Shown here: piece after piece, positions 1 through 8,244 of the stretch | Layout: each line of letters starts with the position of its first letter | Numbering within the stretch: the stretch's first letter is position 1 | NCBI GenBank assembly: GCA_015548865.1 | Contig: JADMXW010000001.1 | Span: 239,617-303,616, forward strand | DNA from: Serratia marcescens | GTDB lineage: Bacteria > Pseudomonadota > Gammaproteobacteria > Enterobacterales > Enterobacteriaceae | Length of the DNA: 64,000 nt | Direction: 5' to 3' | The notes under the pieces: model-generated | Told to the model about the DNA's origin: nothing | Databases searched by the model: none | The model's input: only the letters and a program-made list of their open reading frames with translations | Position numbers and translations under genes: made by a program

Positions 1-34
1 TATACAGGGAAACCTGAGCACATTGTATCATTGA

Positions 35-59
35 AAGCCGGTGTCATCGACACCGGCTT
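35..59. repeat. Perfect 11-bp hairpin, terminator-like or repeat-borne
   Basis: AAGCCGGTGTC and its reverse complement are separated by the 3-nt loop ATC. No T-run follows on either strand, so this may be the edge of the dispersed repeat that starts next to it rather than a classical terminator. Confidence 0.5.
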
Positions 60-250
60 GAGGTTGCAGACAAACCCGTCTAAAGCAGACATTCCTGCCT
101 AACGCCATCATTCCCACCCACCACCGTCATTCCCGCGCAGGCGGGAATCTCTTGCAGGTGAAACGCGTTTCCTCTCTCAGAGATCCCCGGCTTTCGCCGA
201 GGATGACGCAGAGGAAGCCAAGGATGACGAAGGGAAAGTCAAGGATGACG
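60..250 (+). repeat. Dispersed GTCATTCCC-type repeat, copy A
   Basis: The stretch starts with GAGGTTGCAGAC and carries several GTCATTCC words, the palindrome ATTCCCGCGCAGGCGGGAAT (about 130-149), and then GGCTTTCGCCGAGGATGACG followed by degenerate GGATGACG units. A clearly related copy lies in inverse orientation at 20685-20850. I see no gene in positions 1-280. Confidence 0.75.
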
Positions 251-280
251 GTAAAGCAGTTTACGCTTTGTGAACGTAGC

Positions 281-937
281 TTATGCCACCAAATCGCCGA
301 TTTTGATCTGCAAAAAAGCGCGCCATGCGGTCATGTTGCCTAGAAACTCGACCGTCTGCACAATCTCTCTGCTGCCGTCGGCGGTTTCCAACACAAAGGT
401 GGGAAAACCGTGCCCACCTGTTTTTGCCAGTAATGCGCGACTGTGCTTGAAATGTTGCTCCAGACCATCAGCATTGACGAAAGCATACTCATTGGCAAAG
501 GCAACACTGTCCAACCCGATTTCACTGGCACACTGTGTTAACACGGTGACATCCGCAATTTTTCTGCCCTGTTCGTAATGCGCACGTTGCACGTGGTGCA
601 GCATCTCATAGCCTTTGTTTGCCATACGCTCCGCCGCAAGAACGGCGGCTGTCGGCGGTGCGGAATCCAGTACCACACTGGTGTCGCGCAGCAGCTTATC
701 GAAGTAAGGCTGACCAAAAGGCTGGCCGGTCAGCGCTGCGATACGCTGATCGTGAGGCAGTACGTAGTCATGCCACTGCGGCGTGACCTGACGACGGTTA
801 CTGCCCGTCATCATGCCGCCACCGTGCAGCACCACATTGACGCCTGACATCTCATGTGCGGCCTGTGCCAGTGGCGCGGCACCGTAGCACCAGCCACACA
901 GCGGGTCATAAATATAGTGCAGGGTTACTGCGGCCAT
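281..937 (-). CDS. DsbA/FrnE-family thioredoxin-fold protein
   Basis: The 218-residue protein has a CGWC active site at Cys14-Cys17, directly after the first beta strand (HYIYDPLCGWC), and a cis-Pro loop GFPTF near residue 178. This is the layout of cytoplasmic DsbA-like oxidoreductases (FrnE/DSBA Pfam family). There is no signal peptide, so it should act in the cytoplasm on thiols or as a GST-kappa-like enzyme; the substrate is unknown. Its start codon overlaps the end of the upstream MBL-fold gene by 13 bases, so the two are translationally coupled and probably one operon. Confidence 0.85.
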   Translation of the reverse strand: MAAVTLHYIYDPLCGWCYGAAPLAQAAHEMSGVNVVLHGGGMMTGSNRRQVTPQWHDYVLPHDQRIAALTGQPFGQPYFDKLLRDTSVVLDSAPPTAAVLAAERMANKGYEMLHHVQRAHYEQGRKIADVTVLTQCASEIGLDSVAFANEYAFVNADGLEQHFKHSRALLAKTGGHGFPTFVLETADGSREIVQTVEFLGNMTAWRAFLQIKIGDLVA

Positions 938-1803
938 TTCATTTCACCTTTGAGCACTTTTGCGCTCAGTTCCAAACTGGATTCTTCGTGAAGAGCAGGG
1001 TAATGCTTTTTCATTGTTTCAATCAATTCGGCAGAATCTTTACTGGTAGCCAGCGCTTTTTCCAGCGTGTTCAGGTAATTCAGGCTGAACGTGACGCTAC
1101 TCAGGCTGTAATCCACCGGCGGCAAAAAGTGACCAGGAATCACTTGTTTCGGCTTCAGTTGTTCAATCTGTTGTAGCGTCTGGCGCCAGTCAGCGCGAGA
1201 TTGCGGTGTTTGCGTATCGGCAATCCACAGGTGGATATTAGCAGAAACCGGAATCCCCCCAACTACGGTACTCAGAGACGGGATCCACACGAAGGTGCGA
1301 TCCGGTGTCGGACCCGTCAGGCCTTTCACTTCGAGCTTCTGGCCGTCGACGGTGAAGCTGTCACCCTGCAACGGGGTTGGGACGATGATTTTTTGCGGTG
1401 CATTTTCTTTCATAATCGGGCCCCAGTAGGCCACTTTACCTGCTTGGCTGGCTTCAATCGCCTCGATAGTTGCAGGAGTAGCAATCACTTTCGCATCCGG
1501 GAAGGCGGCTTTGATCACATCCAGACCAAAGTAATAGTCCGGATCGGAATGGCTGATATAAATGGTTTTCAGCGGTTTGCCCGTCGCTTTAATGCGATCT
1601 ACCAGCGTTTGTGCATCGTTACGTTGGAACTGGGCGTCAATCAGTGCCACTTCATGTTCACCGACAATCAGAGAGGAGGATACAGGGAAAATACTGGCTT
1701 CACCGGGGTTAAAGACTTCAAGCTTCAGAGGTGAAGCGGCGTGAACCACGGAAGTCATACTGAGGGCGGCAGCGGCAACCAGCGTTAAGGTAGATTTTTT
1801 CAT
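925..1803 (-). CDS. Exported MBL-fold metallohydrolase-like protein with an atypical metal motif
   Basis: I place the start at 1803 (292 residues), where GGAG lies 8 nt upstream and a signal peptide follows (MKKSTLTLVAAAA...VHA, cleavage near residue 22). The longer frame from 1848 has no such site. The fold is read from strand-turn patterns such as ALIDAQ and IYISHSDPDYYFG. The usual HxHxDH metal signature is replaced by H85-S-D87-P-D89-Y90, so two of the expected histidines are missing. Downstream pieces IPGHFLP and a conserved late His remain. It may bind one metal, or bind differently, or have lost hydrolase activity. It is the first gene of the pair with the CGWC protein and is divergent from a LysR-type regulator. 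Confidence 0.8.
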   Translation of the reverse strand: MKKSTLTLVAAAALSMTSVVHAASPLKLEVFNPGEASIFPVSSSLIVGEHEVALIDAQFQRNDAQTLVDRIKATGKPLKTIYISHSDPDYYFGLDVIKAAFPDAKVIATPATIEAIEASQAGKVAYWGPIMKENAPQKIIVPTPLQGDSFTVDGQKLEVKGLTGPTPDRTFVWIPSLSTVVGGIPVSANIHLWIADTQTPQSRADWRQTLQQIEQLKPKQVIPGHFLPPVDYSLSSVTFSLNYLNTLEKALATSKDSAELIETMKKHYPALHEESSLELSAKVLKGEMKWPQ

Positions 1804-1836
1804 CGCAGGAACTCCATTCATTATTCGGTAAAAGGT

Positions 1837-1943
1837 TATACCCGTCATACTTCAAGCTGCATGTACGCTCGTCCTAAAGGGCCAGCGCACGCGCTGTTCA
1901 AAACGTTAACGTTTTGTCCTGCAACTCGAATTATTTTGGGTAA
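1837..1943. repeat. Palindromic dispersed element (TATACCCGTCAT...GGGTA ends)
   Basis: The element has near-complementary ends (TATACCCGTCATACTTCAAG and ACTCGAATTATTTTGGGTA) and an internal CCTAAAGGGCCAGCGCACGC block followed by the inverted repeat AAAACGTTAACGTTTT. Related copies or halves lie at 13887, 20505, 29550 and 59461. It sits in the promoter region between the MBL-fold gene and the LysR-type regulator. Confidence 0.7.
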
Positions 1944-2042
1944 TTTCATTTAAAAGTACGCAACGGGGGCTATCTTAGGTTGCATTTATCGAAATAAAAA
2001 TGGCTAAATAGTGGCTTCTCTGTTGCATAAATCGAGCTAATC

Positions 2043-2966
2043 ATGGATCGCATCACTGCTGCTGAGGTGTTTGTCGCTATTGTTGATCGGGGGAGTATGA
2101 GTGCTGCTGCCGATGTGTTGGATATGTCGCGAGCCATGGTGAGCCGTTATCTGAATGAAATGGAAACCTGGGCACAGGCGCGCCTACTGCACCGTACTAC
2201 GCGTAAATTGAGTTTAACGGATGCGGGTGAAAAAACCCTGCAACGCTGCCGTGAAATGCTGGCGCTGTCAGGTGATATGGGGGTAGAAAACGCGTCGGAT
2301 ATTGCCTCTATAAGTGGATTATTACGCGTCAGTTGTTCGCAATCGCTTGGGCAGACAGCGCTGGGTGTAGCGGTAACGGCATTTTTGCAACGTCACCCAC
2401 GCGTGGCGGTGGATATGCAGATGAATAACCGTTCGGTCAATCTGGTGGAAGATCGCATCGATCTGGCGCTGAGGATTACCAATGCCCTCGATCCAAACCT
2501 TATCGCTCGTCCGCTTGGACAATGCGCATCCGTGCTGTGCGCCGCGCCCGCTTACCTTGCAAAGCAGGGGATGCCGCGTCAACTGAGCGACCTTTCGCTA
2601 CACAATTGCCTGACTTACACTTATTTTGGCAAAAGTCTGTGGCATTTTACCCATGAGAGTGAGCCGTTTACGGTGCCCGTGAGCGGCAATCTGAGCGGCA
2701 ATGAATCGTTGGTGTTGCTATCCAGCGCACTGGAAGGGGCTGGCATTACGCTGCAACCGCGCTATTCGGTTCAGCGTCATCTCGCCAGTGGCGCGTTGGT
2801 ACCGTTGCTCACAGAGTACCGAGCGCAGGATATGGGCATTTACGGCATCTATGCCTCTCGTCAGCATATGCCGCCTGCGCTGCGGGCGCTGCTGGATTTT
2901 TTAGTGCACTGGTTTGCCCATGAACCGCGTTGGCTGGCGTTGCAAGCAGAGAAATGCTCACTTTAG
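2043..2966 (+). CDS. LysR-type transcriptional regulator
   Basis: The 307-residue protein has a typical N-terminal winged helix (MDRITAAEVFVAIVDRGSMS, then AAADVLDMSRAMVSRYLNEME, residues 1-60) and a periplasmic-binding-like effector domain (from about residue 90). It is divergent from the MBL-fold/CGWC pair, the usual arrangement for a LysR-type regulator and its target, so it is the best candidate to control those genes. The start is set by the conserved N-terminus. Its 3' end overlaps lysR (opposite strand) by 4 bases. The inducer is unknown. Confidence 0.9.
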   Translation: MDRITAAEVFVAIVDRGSMSAAADVLDMSRAMVSRYLNEMETWAQARLLHRTTRKLSLTDAGEKTLQRCREMLALSGDMGVENASDIASISGLLRVSCSQSLGQTALGVAVTAFLQRHPRVAVDMQMNNRSVNLVEDRIDLALRITNALDPNLIARPLGQCASVLCAAPAYLAKQGMPRQLSDLSLHNCLTYTYFGKSLWHFTHESEPFTVPVSGNLSGNESLVLLSSALEGAGITLQPRYSVQRHLASGALVPLLTEYRAQDMGIYGIYASRQHMPPALRALLDFLVHWFAHEPRWLALQAEKCSL

Positions 2967-3886
2967 CGTGCCAGCACGGCATCTAATTGATCGGCAATGC
3001 CCGCCGTGTAGCGTGTCAGGTGATCGATCACAGTATCGACCAGCGCGGAAGCCGGGCGGTGCAACGGACGAATCAGGCTGACGGTAAAAGGCACTGCCAC
3101 GCTGAACGGGCGTACCACTACGCCCGAGGCGGCATAATCCAGTGCAGTAAGTGGATTGACGATAGAAATACCGACTCCGGCGCGCACCATGGCACACACT
3201 GAAGCCGCACTGTGGGTTTCCAGCACCATGTCACGCGTTATCCCTGCGGTGTCAAACAGTTTGTCCAACAGTTGGCGATAGCTGTCGCTGCTTGAAAGGC
3301 TGATGAATCGCTCATTGTGAAAATCTTCTGGCTTCAACATCTGGCGTGAGGCTAAACGGTGCTGCGCTGGCAGCACGCACACTTCGTTCAGCGTGAGCAG
3401 GGTATGACGCTCAGTACCTGCGGGGGTTACGCTGTTTTCCGTCAGCCCGAGATCGTGACGCTGAGCTGACAACCATTCCTCCAACAGGGGGGACTCCTGA
3501 GGAATGACATGAAGGCTGAGTGATGGGTAACTGTCCAGTAACGGCTTGCACACGCTGGGCAACAGAGACTGAGAAAACACCGGCAGGCAAGCAATAGAAA
3601 GCTGTGCCTGTTCAAAACGCCGAATGTCTCTAGCGGCATTGATGATGCGATCCAATCCGTAGTAAGAGCGTTGCACTTCTTCGAACAATTGCAACCCCTG
3701 CGCTGTAGGGTGAAGGCGCCCGCGCACTCGCTCGAATAGGGGCATTTGTACCAGATGCTCGAAGCGCGCCAGCTCGCGGCTGACAGTCGGTTGCGAGGTA
3801 TTGAGCAGCGCGGCAGCCTCGGTGAGGTTACCGGTGGTCATGACGGCATGAAAAATTTCGATGTGGCGCAGTGAAATGGTCGGCAT
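2963..3886 (-). CDS. lysR: LysR, activator of lysA
   Basis: The protein matches the recalled E. coli LysR almost throughout: LRHIEIFHAVMTTGNLTEAA, SQPTVSRELARFE, LFERVRGRLHPTAQGL, ACLPVFSQS, QESPLLEEWLSAQRHDLGLT, THSAASVCAMVRAGVGIS and VNPLTALDYAASG. I use the start at 3886 (307 residues) because it begins the conserved segment; the in-frame extension to 4003 has no family counterpart. LysR activates diaminopimelate decarboxylase in response to lysine/DAP status and represses itself. In E. coli it is adjacent to and divergent from lysA. Here lysA starts 4.4 kb away, beyond an ABC operon. Confidence 0.95.
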   Translation of the reverse strand: MPTISLRHIEIFHAVMTTGNLTEAAALLNTSQPTVSRELARFEHLVQMPLFERVRGRLHPTAQGLQLFEEVQRSYYGLDRIINAARDIRRFEQAQLSIACLPVFSQSLLPSVCKPLLDSYPSLSLHVIPQESPLLEEWLSAQRHDLGLTENSVTPAGTERHTLLTLNEVCVLPAQHRLASRQMLKPEDFHNERFISLSSSDSYRQLLDKLFDTAGITRDMVLETHSAASVCAMVRAGVGISIVNPLTALDYAASGVVVRPFSVAVPFTVSLIRPLHRPASALVDTVIDHLTRYTAGIADQLDAVLAR

Positions 3887-3918
3887 CGGTGCCTCAGTCG
3901 TGGTTGCCCTACTGACCG

Positions 3919-3943
3919 ATATCATAAATGAATAGCTATGGCG
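3919..3943. promoter_or_regulatory. Candidate LysR operator, copy 1
   Basis: The core ATATCATAAATGAATAG starts 33 bases upstream of the lysR start and recurs with one change upstream of lysA (8145-8169). Occurrence before both the regulator gene and its known target makes LysR binding the simplest reading. The remainder of the 449-bp gap (3887-4335) contains no gene I can support; it must hold the ABC operon promoter. Confidence 0.5.
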
Positions 3944-4338
3944 GAGTTTATTTGTTTTTTCACTAAATGCGGGGAGAATCGCGTTGGGTTGCTGCCTGGT
4001 CAAAGACGAAGCACATTTTCTGCGGTTAATGTCACATGACGGTAATGTTATTACCGTGGTTCACGGCCTCTGAATGGATGAAGCCATGAGGCTGAACTAT
4101 CATCGGTTTACAGCTCTTCATGTAAGGGCATTTCACCAGAATTAAACACCGATATCGCGCAATGTGCACCATGACAGGGAGTGGGGGACATAACTCGACC
4201 GGTTCGCTGTCTTCCCTTCTTGCGCTGACATACGGTTGTCATACACCCGACATATAACTTTCATCCCTCTGTGCTGAATTGGCGTAGTTATTGCTGGCTA
4301 GACCAGCGTCGCGAACCTATGAAATCAGGAGCATCATG

Positions 4339-5409
4339 ATGAAGAAATTGTTGTCTTCCGTGTTAATCAGTAGCGCACTGTTCTCCTCAATCGCCTTTGT
4401 TTCTACCCCTGTGCTGGCGCAAGATGTTACTGCGCTTGAAAAAGCGGCGCGAGCCGAAGGTGCAGTAAACAGCGTAGGAATGCCAGACAGTTGGGCCAAC
4501 TGGAAAGATACCTGGCAGGCTCTCTCTACCCAATATGGTTTGAAGCACAGTGATACCGATATGTCTTCAGCGCAGGAAATCGCTAAATTTGCGGCTGAAA
4601 AAGAGAATGCCAGTGCTGATATCGGTGACGTAGGTGCAGCGTTCGGCCCGATTGCGGTGCAAAAAGGTGTAACACAACCCTATAAACCGACGACCTGGGA
4701 ACAAGTGCCTGACTGGGCGAAAGATAAAGACGGACACTGGGCGCTGGCATACACAGGCTCTATCGCTTTTATTATCGATAAACAGCAGGTGAAAGAGATT
4801 CCACACAGTTGGGCCGATCTGCTCAAGGGCGACTATGTGGTGACCATCGGTGATGTTAACTCTGCTTCGCAGGCGGTAAGCGGTGTGTTGGCCGCTAATT
4901 TTGCGCTGGGCGGTGACGAGAAAAACCTGAAACCGGCGCTGGAATTTTTTGGCAAACTGGCAAAAGCGGGGCGTCTTGGCGTCACGGATCCGGTGATCTC
5001 TAATATTGAAAAAGGAGAAGTGCAGGTTGGCGTGGTGTGGGATTTTAACGGCTTGAACTACCGTGACAAAATCAACAAAGATCGCTTTGAAGTGCTAATT
5101 CCTTCCGATGGCTCGGTGATCTCCGGTTACACCACCATCATCAATAAATATGCCAAAAATCCTAATGCAGCCAAGCTGGCGCGTGAGTACATCTTCTCTG
5201 ATGCAGGACAGATCAACCTGGCGCGTGGCTATGCTCGCCCAATCCGTGCTCAGCACTTAACGCTGCCGGATGACGTGAAGGCTAAACTGTTGCCGGAAGA
5301 ACAGTACAAAAGTGTACGCCCGATTGCTGACAGCGAAGCTTGGGATAAAACTGTGAAAACGTTGCCGCGCCAGTGGCAAGAGCACGTCATTATCAACATG
5401 AAACAGTAA
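4339..5409 (+). CDS. ABC transporter substrate-binding protein
   Basis: The protein (356 residues) starts with a clear signal peptide (MKKLLSSVLISSALFSSIAF ... VLAQ, cleavage near residue 27) followed by a family-1 type periplasmic binding fold (EKAARAEGAVNSVGMPDSWANW; GYTTIINKYAKNPNAAKLAREYIFS). It resembles the iron/spermidine/2-aminoethylphosphonate group; the ligand is not evident. Two adjacent ATG codons exist (4336 and 4339). AGGAG at 4327-4331 is 4 nt from the first and 7 from the second, so I favour the second. It is the first gene of a four-gene importer operon lying between lysR and lysA. Confidence 0.88.
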   Translation: MKKLLSSVLISSALFSSIAFVSTPVLAQDVTALEKAARAEGAVNSVGMPDSWANWKDTWQALSTQYGLKHSDTDMSSAQEIAKFAAEKENASADIGDVGAAFGPIAVQKGVTQPYKPTTWEQVPDWAKDKDGHWALAYTGSIAFIIDKQQVKEIPHSWADLLKGDYVVTIGDVNSASQAVSGVLAANFALGGDEKNLKPALEFFGKLAKAGRLGVTDPVISNIEKGEVQVGVVWDFNGLNYRDKINKDRFEVLIPSDGSVISGYTTIINKYAKNPNAAKLAREYIFSDAGQINLARGYARPIRAQHLTLPDDVKAKLLPEEQYKSVRPIADSEAWDKTVKTLPRQWQEHVIINMKQ

Positions 5410-5494
5410 GTCATTCTTCTGTGCACACAGTGTCCGATGACGGATGCTGTGGCACGTGTGAGGTGGGTTTCATGCGAGAGAGGGAGGATAACAT

Positions 5495-6337
5495 GTGAAA
5501 AAAAACTGGCTTGCTGCAGGGATTCTACTGCCGTTTTTTGCCGTGTTTTTCGCGTTTCAGATAGCGCCGCTTATCTGGATTCTGGTGAACAGCTTTTACA
5601 GCCAAACCGAAGAGGCATGGGGGCTGGCGAACTATACGGATATTCTTTCCTCGCCGTTTTACCTTCAGGCGATACGTTTTTCGTTGGATATCTCGTTTTG
5701 GTCCAGTTTCTACGGAGTGATTATTGCCCTGATAGGGGGCTACTCGCTACGTCAATTGGGGACGGGGCGTTTGCAGCGGTTCGTGTTGTCGTTTGCCAAT
5801 ATGACCAGCAACTTTGCAGGCGTTCCGCTGGCCTTCGCCTTCGTGATTATGGTGGGACTGAACGGTTTTTTTACATTATTGCTGAAAAAATATGGCGTGA
5901 TCGACGGTTTCAACATTTACTCCCGCGACGGTTTGATCCTGATATACACCTATTTTCAGATCCCTCTGGGGATACTGCTGCTCTATCCCGCCTTTGATGG
6001 GTTGCGCAATGAGTGGCAGGAATCGGCAGCGCTGCTGGGCGCGCCGCGCTGTCGCTTCTGGCTGCATATCGGTATTCCGGTGCTGATGCCGGCATTGCTC
6101 GGCACCTTTGTTATCCTGCTCGCCAATGCGCTTGGGGCATACGCGACCATTTACGCGCTGACCACCGGAAATTTCAACGTGGTGCCGATACGTATTGCGG
6201 CGCTGGTTGCGGGAGATATCACCTTGGACCCTAATCTGGGCAGCGCACTTTCCGTGTTGCTGGTGTTGCTGATGGCGCTGATTACTGTCGTTCACCAGTG
6301 GTTGCTGCGACGGAGTTATCTCCATGCCACGTCGTAA
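5495..6337 (+). CDS. ABC transporter permease (first subunit)
   Basis: The 280-residue inner-membrane protein has about six hydrophobic helices and the EAA-type loop ESAALLGAPRCRFWLHIGIP that contacts the ATPase. The start is GTG at 5495, with GGGAGG upstream. An ATG at 5493 overlaps it and is followed at once by TGA, giving a minimal start-stop overlapping the true start. It is the second gene of the importer, followed 20 bases later by the second permease. Confidence 0.88.
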   Translation: MKKNWLAAGILLPFFAVFFAFQIAPLIWILVNSFYSQTEEAWGLANYTDILSSPFYLQAIRFSLDISFWSSFYGVIIALIGGYSLRQLGTGRLQRFVLSFANMTSNFAGVPLAFAFVIMVGLNGFFTLLLKKYGVIDGFNIYSRDGLILIYTYFQIPLGILLLYPAFDGLRNEWQESAALLGAPRCRFWLHIGIPVLMPALLGTFVILLANALGAYATIYALTTGNFNVVPIRIAALVAGDITLDPNLGSALSVLLVLLMALITVVHQWLLRRSYLHATS

Positions 6338-6357
6338 TCTCATCACCGGAGGTCGCC

Positions 6358-7143
6358 ATGTCGTATCTTGAACGGCGCTATCATCAGGCGGTAGTACTGC
6401 TGGTGTTGCTTGTCTTGTTATTGCCGCTGCTCGCCACCTTGGGTTATGCGCTGGCGACAGAGTGGGGAGCCACCATTCTGCCTAATGGCGTGACGCTGAA
6501 ATGGTTTATTACCTTGTGGGGAGATAGCCGGTTTTTGGTGGCGCTAGGCCATTCACTGCTGATCTGCTTTGGTGCACTGCTGTTTTCGCTACTGCTGGTG
6601 TTGCCCGCGATGTTTGTTATTGCCTGGCGGTTTCCACGCTTGGATGGGGTAATGAACGTGTTGATTTTGTTGCCGTTCTCCGTGCCACCGGTGGTCTCTT
6701 CTGTAGGATTATTGCAACTCTATTCCTCTGGCCCTCTTGCCATTACTGGTACACCGTGGATTCTGATCGGCTGCTACTTTGCTATCGCATTACCTTTTAT
6801 TTATCGCGCCATTTCCAACAATATTCAGGCGATCAATCTCAAAGAACTGCTTGATGCTGCACACCTGCTGGGCGCCAGTACGTGGCAGGCAGCGCTGTGG
6901 GTTGTGCTACCTAATCTGCGTAAAGGTGTGATGATTGCGGTCTTGCTCTCTTTCTCCTTTCTTATTGGCGAGTTTGTGTTTGCCAACTTGCTGGTAGGTA
7001 CCCGCTTTGAAACGTTACAGGTGTATCTCTACAACAAGCGTAATGATAGCGGACATTTTACCAGTGCGTTGGTTATCTCTTATTTCCTCGTCGTGTTGCT
7101 GGTGACCTGGCTGGCTAATATTCTCAACCGGGAGAAATCCTGA
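6358..7143 (+). CDS. ABC transporter permease (second subunit)
   Basis: The 261-residue membrane protein has about six helices and a coupling loop KELLDAAHLLGASTWQAALW. I choose the ATG at 6358, preceded by CCGGAGG at a proper distance, rather than the upstream in-frame start at 6298 inside the previous gene. It should form the heteromeric channel with the preceding permease. The ATPase gene begins one base after its stop. Confidence 0.88.
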   Translation: MSYLERRYHQAVVLLVLLVLLLPLLATLGYALATEWGATILPNGVTLKWFITLWGDSRFLVALGHSLLICFGALLFSLLLVLPAMFVIAWRFPRLDGVMNVLILLPFSVPPVVSSVGLLQLYSSGPLAITGTPWILIGCYFAIALPFIYRAISNNIQAINLKELLDAAHLLGASTWQAALWVVLPNLRKGVMIAVLLSFSFLIGEFVFANLLVGTRFETLQVYLYNKRNDSGHFTSALVISYFLVVLLVTWLANILNREKS

Positions 7144-7144
7144 T

Positions 7145-8137
7145 ATGCCCTATCTTGATGTAAAACAACTCAATAAATGCTATGGGCCAACCAAGGTCTT
7201 TAACAACATTGATTTTTCTGCGGCGGAAGGGGAGTTTGTTACCCTGTTGGGGCCGAGTGGCTGCGGAAAATCGACGCTGTTGCGCTGTCTGGCGGGGCTT
7301 ACCTCCGTAGACAGTGGGAAGATCCTATTGCAAGGGCAGGATATTGTGCCGGTATCTCCCCAAAAACGTGGTATTGGCATGGTGTTCCAGAATTATGCGC
7401 TGTTCCCTAATATGACAGCGGAAGGCAACGTGGCTTTCGGGTTAAAAATGCAGAAGCTCGGCGCGGAGGAAATTCGCCAACGAGTGGCCGAAGTGCTGGC
7501 GCTGGTTGAACTGAATGAATTTGCGCACCGTTACCCGCACCAGCTTTCTGGCGGTCAGTGTCAGCGTGTGGCGTTGGCACGCTCGCTGGTCACGCGCCCG
7601 CGTTTGTTGCTACTGGATGAGCCGCTCTCTGCGCTGGATGCGCGTATTCGCCGCCACTTGCGCGAACAAATCCGTCGCATCCAGCGTGAACTGAATCTGA
7701 CGGCTATCTTTGTCACCCACGATCAGGAAGAGGCGTTGACACTCTCCGATCGCATCGTGCTGATGAACAACGGTGAGATTGTGCAGGATGGCGATGCAGT
7801 ATCGCTGTATACCCAGCCGACCAGCCTGTTTGCCGCCAGCTTTATTGGCAGCTATAACCTGCTGAGTGCCATGCAGGCACAGCAGTTGACGGGAGAACTC
7901 TTTACCGGTCAGGTGGCACTTCGTCCTGAATCCATTACGCTTGGTGCGCCTGAACAGGGCATGGCTGGGGAGATTCTGAACCATAGTCTTCTGGGAAATG
8001 TGGTGCGCTATCGGATATTGGTTAACGGTGTGGAGCTTGCTGTGGATGTATTGAATCGTGCGCCTTGCGATCTGTATAGCATGGGCTGTAGGGTGGGCGT
8101 GACTATTTCGGCAGATGCACTGCGTGAAGTGGTGTAG
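7145..8137 (+). CDS. ABC transporter ATP-binding protein (PotA/FbpC-like)
   Basis: The 330-residue ATPase has Walker A GPSGCGKST (about residues 37-45), Q-loop MVFQNYALFP, signature LSGGQCQRVALARS, Walker B LLLLDEPLSALD and switch His in VTHDQEEA. A C-terminal TOBE-like part follows (about 250-330), as in PotA, FbpC and PhnT relatives. The signature has Cys where Gln-Gln is more usual (GGQCQR), which is tolerated. It energises the importer; the stop is followed 107 bases later by lysA. Confidence 0.92.
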   Translation: MPYLDVKQLNKCYGPTKVFNNIDFSAAEGEFVTLLGPSGCGKSTLLRCLAGLTSVDSGKILLQGQDIVPVSPQKRGIGMVFQNYALFPNMTAEGNVAFGLKMQKLGAEEIRQRVAEVLALVELNEFAHRYPHQLSGGQCQRVALARSLVTRPRLLLLDEPLSALDARIRRHLREQIRRIQRELNLTAIFVTHDQEEALTLSDRIVLMNNGEIVQDGDAVSLYTQPTSLFAASFIGSYNLLSAMQAQQLTGELFTGQVALRPESITLGAPEQGMAGEILNHSLLGNVVRYRILVNGVELAVDVLNRAPCDLYSMGCRVGVTISADALREVV

Positions 8138-8144
8138 TTAATTC

Positions 8145-8169
8145 ATATCATGAATGAATAGAATATGCG
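8145..8169. promoter_or_regulatory. Candidate LysR operator, copy 2, upstream of lysA
   Basis: ATATCATGAATGAATAG repeats the core found upstream of lysR with a single change, and here it includes the dyad ATTCAT-ATC-ATGAAT (8141-8155), a T-N11-A LysR-type box. It lies 76 bases before the lysA start, in the 107-bp gap after the ATPase gene, where an activator site is expected. Confidence 0.55.
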
Positions 8170-8244
8170 AAAAGCGATATTTGTTTAAATCGTTGCGGCC
8201 CGTTACCGTATGGCAATTATTCCCATTTGTTGTACGGAAACGCT

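Noticed and set aside
3887..4003. N-terminal extension of LysR
   Set aside because: LysR proteins begin about at LRHIEIFHAV; the extension would cover the control region with the operator-like sequence.
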